DNA of 64,000 bases from positions 558,001-622,000 of the forward strand of contig NZ_JACYXF010000001.1 in the NCBI RefSeq assembly GCF_015352985.1, in the 5' to 3' direction. Position numbers and translations under genes: made by a program. The notes under the pieces were generated by a model. The model ran no database searches, was not told the DNA's origin, and worked only from the letters and a program-made list of their open reading frames with translations. Of this stretch, positions 62,378 to 64,000 are shown piece by piece (the first letter of the stretch is position 1; the number at the start of each line of letters is the position of its first letter). This DNA comes from Noviherbaspirillum malthae (GTDB lineage Bacteria; Pseudomonadota; Gammaproteobacteria; Burkholderiales; Burkholderiaceae_D).

Positions 62378-64000
62378 ATGTCTGATACTGCATACCCGCG
62401 CCCGCAGCTGGTGCGAGAGCATTGGCAATCGCTGAACGGCCAGTGGAAATTTACATTCGACAACGAGAGAAAATACGAACATCCATCGGATGCCATCCAG
62501 TGGACGCATGAGATCAAGGTGCCTTTCCCGCCGGAATCGGAGGCCAGCGGCGTGGGTGATCGCGGCTTCCACCGCGGCTGCTGGTATCAGCGCGAATTCG
62601 ACATCACGCCGGAAGGCGGCCGCGTTCTCCTGCACTTCGGCGCGGTCGACTACCACGCGACGGTCTGGGTGAACGGCCACCGCGTGACCGAGCATGAAGG
62701 CGGGCACAGCTCTTTCTATGCGGACATCACCAATGCGCTGGGCGAGCAGAGCCGCCATGTGGTGACCGTCCATGTGGAAGACGATCCGCAGGATCTGGGC
62801 AAGCCGCGCGGCAAGCAGGACTGGCAGCTCGAACCGCATTCCATCTGGTACCCCCGCACCACCGGCATCTGGCAGGCGGTCTGGCTGGAAAGGGTGCCGC
62901 ACACCTATATCCGCAAGCTGCGCTGGACGCCGCATTTCGAAGGCTTCGAAATCGGCTGCGAAGCCTTGGTGGCGGGCGAACTCGAGGAAGACCTGTCGGT
63001 GGAAGTGAAGATCAGGCATGGCAGCAAGATGCTGGCCGACGATCATTACAAGGTCATCGGCGGCGAGGCGCATCGCAAGATTGCGCTGTCGGACCCGGGC
63101 ATTGATGACTCGCGCAATGAACTGCTGTGGAGCCCCGAGCATCCGACGCTGCTCGATGTCGACGTCACGCTGTGGCACAAGGACCAGGTGATCGACAAGG
63201 TCAAGTCCTACACCGCGCTGCGCTCGGTGAACATCAACCGCGACCGCTTCATGCTCAACGGCCGCCCCTATCATTTGAGGCTGGTGCTCGACCAGGGCTA
63301 CTGGCCCGATACGCTGCTGTCGGCGCCGTCGGACGATGCGCTGCGCCGCGACGTGGAACTCGCCAAGGCGATGGGCTTCAACGGCGTGCGCAAGCACCAG
63401 AAGATCGAAGACCCGCGCTACCTGTACTGGGCCGACCGCCTCGGCCTGCTGGTGTGGGAAGAGATGCCGTCGTCCTACCGCTTCACGCCGCAGGCGATCC
63501 AGCGCATGGTGAAGGAGTGGAGCGAAGTGATCGACCGCGATTACAGCCATCCCTGCATCATCGTCTGGGTAGCGTTCAATGAATCGTGGGGCGTGCCGAA
63601 TCTGACATCGATGCAGGCGCACCGCAACGCGGTCGAGGCGCTGTATCACCTGACGCGCACCCTGGATTCCACGCGCCCGGTGATCGGCAACGACGGCTGG
63701 GAGGCATCGGCGACCGACCTGCTTGGCATTCATGATTACGACGGCGACCCTGAGCGTCTGGCGGCCCGCTATTCAACCGCGGCATCGCAGGAACTGTTCG
63801 ACCGCCGGCGTCCCGGCGGCCGCATCCTGACGCTCGACGGCTATCCGCATCGCGGACAGCCCATCATCCTGACGGAGTTCGGCGGCATCACCTATGCGAA
63901 GGTGCCGGAGCCGGGCGTCAAGAATGTATGGGGTTATTCGATGGCCGACAGCGACCAGGAATTCTTCAACAGCTATCGGCGCCTGCTGGAAGTAGTGAAC
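62378..64000 (+). CDS. GH2 family glycosidase, cut by the window edge
   Basis: 541 codons are visible and the frame is open at the window end. AAAGGA lies seven bases before ATG 62378. The N-terminal beta-sandwich has 'LLHFGAVDYHATVWVNGHRV' and 'WQLEPHSIWYPRTTGIW'; the barrel has 'KAMGFNGVRKHQKIEDPRYL', acid/base 'VWVAFNESWGVP' and nucleophile 'ILTEFGGI'. The pattern fits beta-galactosidase/glucuronidase/mannosidase-like enzymes. No signal peptide, so cytoplasmic. It follows the GH1-RmlD gene by 118 bases. Confidence 0.92.
   Translation, partial: MSDTAYPRPQLVREHWQSLNGQWKFTFDNERKYEHPSDAIQWTHEIKVPFPPESEASGVGDRGFHRGCWYQREFDITPEGGRVLLHFGAVDYHATVWVNGHRVTEHEGGHSSFYADITNALGEQSRHVVTVHVEDDPQDLGKPRGKQDWQLEPHSIWYPRTTGIWQAVWLERVPHTYIRKLRWTPHFEGFEIGCEALVAGELEEDLSVEVKIRHGSKMLADDHYKVIGGEAHRKIALSDPGIDDSRNELLWSPEHPTLLDVDVTLWHKDQVIDKVKSYTALRSVNINRDRFMLNGRPYHLRLVLDQGYWPDTLLSAPSDDALRRDVELAKAMGFNGVRKHQKIEDPRYLYWADRLGLLVWEEMPSSYRFTPQAIQRMVKEWSEVIDRDYSHPCIIVWVAFNESWGVPNLTSMQAHRNAVEALYHLTRTLDSTRPVIGNDGWEASATDLLGIHDYDGDPERLAARYSTAASQELFDRRRPGGRILTLDGYPHRGQPIILTEFGGITYAKVPEPGVKNVWGYSMADSDQEFFNSYRRLLEVVN

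Overview
The window looks like chromosomal DNA of a GC-rich betaproteobacterium, most likely Burkholderiales and probably Oxalobacteraceae (Herbaspirillum/Noviherbaspirillum-like). This rests on codon use, on genes such as class I fumarase, the UPF0114 protein, acs, glutamate racemase, entericidin, DUF883 and PilU, and on many intergenic REP-like repeats. The genus is an inference; no rRNA or other decisive marker is present. I see no prophage, integrase, plasmid or CRISPR array.

Region 1 (1-12.4 kb) is a cell-surface carbohydrate region. Minus-strand genes encode two glycosyltransferases and an ATM1-type ABC exporter. Plus-strand genes encode an unusual SRPBCC-Hsp20 fusion, a SemiSWEET-like protein, and a compact carbamoyltransferase / GT9 / UDP-glucuronate decarboxylase operon. 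Region 2 (12.4-17.3 kb) has tandem palindromic repeats, an alpha/beta hydrolase that has lost its nucleophile, a ferredoxin-GST-GFA set and an M14-type deacylase.

Region 3 (17.3-21.7 kb) is the most interesting locus. Four minus-strand genes are joined end to end by 4-base overlaps: a C39-like papain-fold peptidase, a RimK-like ATP-grasp ligase with an extra N-terminal domain, a GCS2-type carboxylate-amine ligase, and an N-formylglutamate-amidohydrolase-like enzyme. Two peptide-bond-forming ligases with two amide-bond-cutting enzymes in one translational unit suggest synthesis or editing of a small peptide or a protein tail.

Region 4 (21.9-30.8 kb) has envelope proteins, entericidin, a DUF883 protein and PilU. 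It then holds a second tightly coupled operon: lone receiver, YaiO barrel, HEAT-repeat membrane protein, processive GT2 synthase and a secreted TIM-barrel-like protein. This is probably an uncharacterised exopolysaccharide system. Region 5 (31-46 kb) has a histidine kinase, a PAS-GGDEF-EAL protein with a degenerate GGDEF site overlapping an HDOD gene, tandem lipoproteins, tRNA-His, murI, fumA, a UPF0114 protein, acs and tRNA-Ser. Two copies of a roughly 160-bp MITE-like element lie at 31.1 and 38.9 kb.

Region 6 (46.5-59.7 kb) is made of small, mostly hypothetical genes. It includes a GNAT-remnant/lipoprotein chimera, YihY, tRNA-Asn, a J-domain protein, an MscS channel and DUF1488. Very short genes of 40-46 codons, candidate small RNAs, and two of the three copies of a 37-bp motif built from DnaA-box-like words also lie here. 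Region 7 (60-64 kb) has a GH1-RmlD fusion followed by a GH2 glycosidase that runs off the window.
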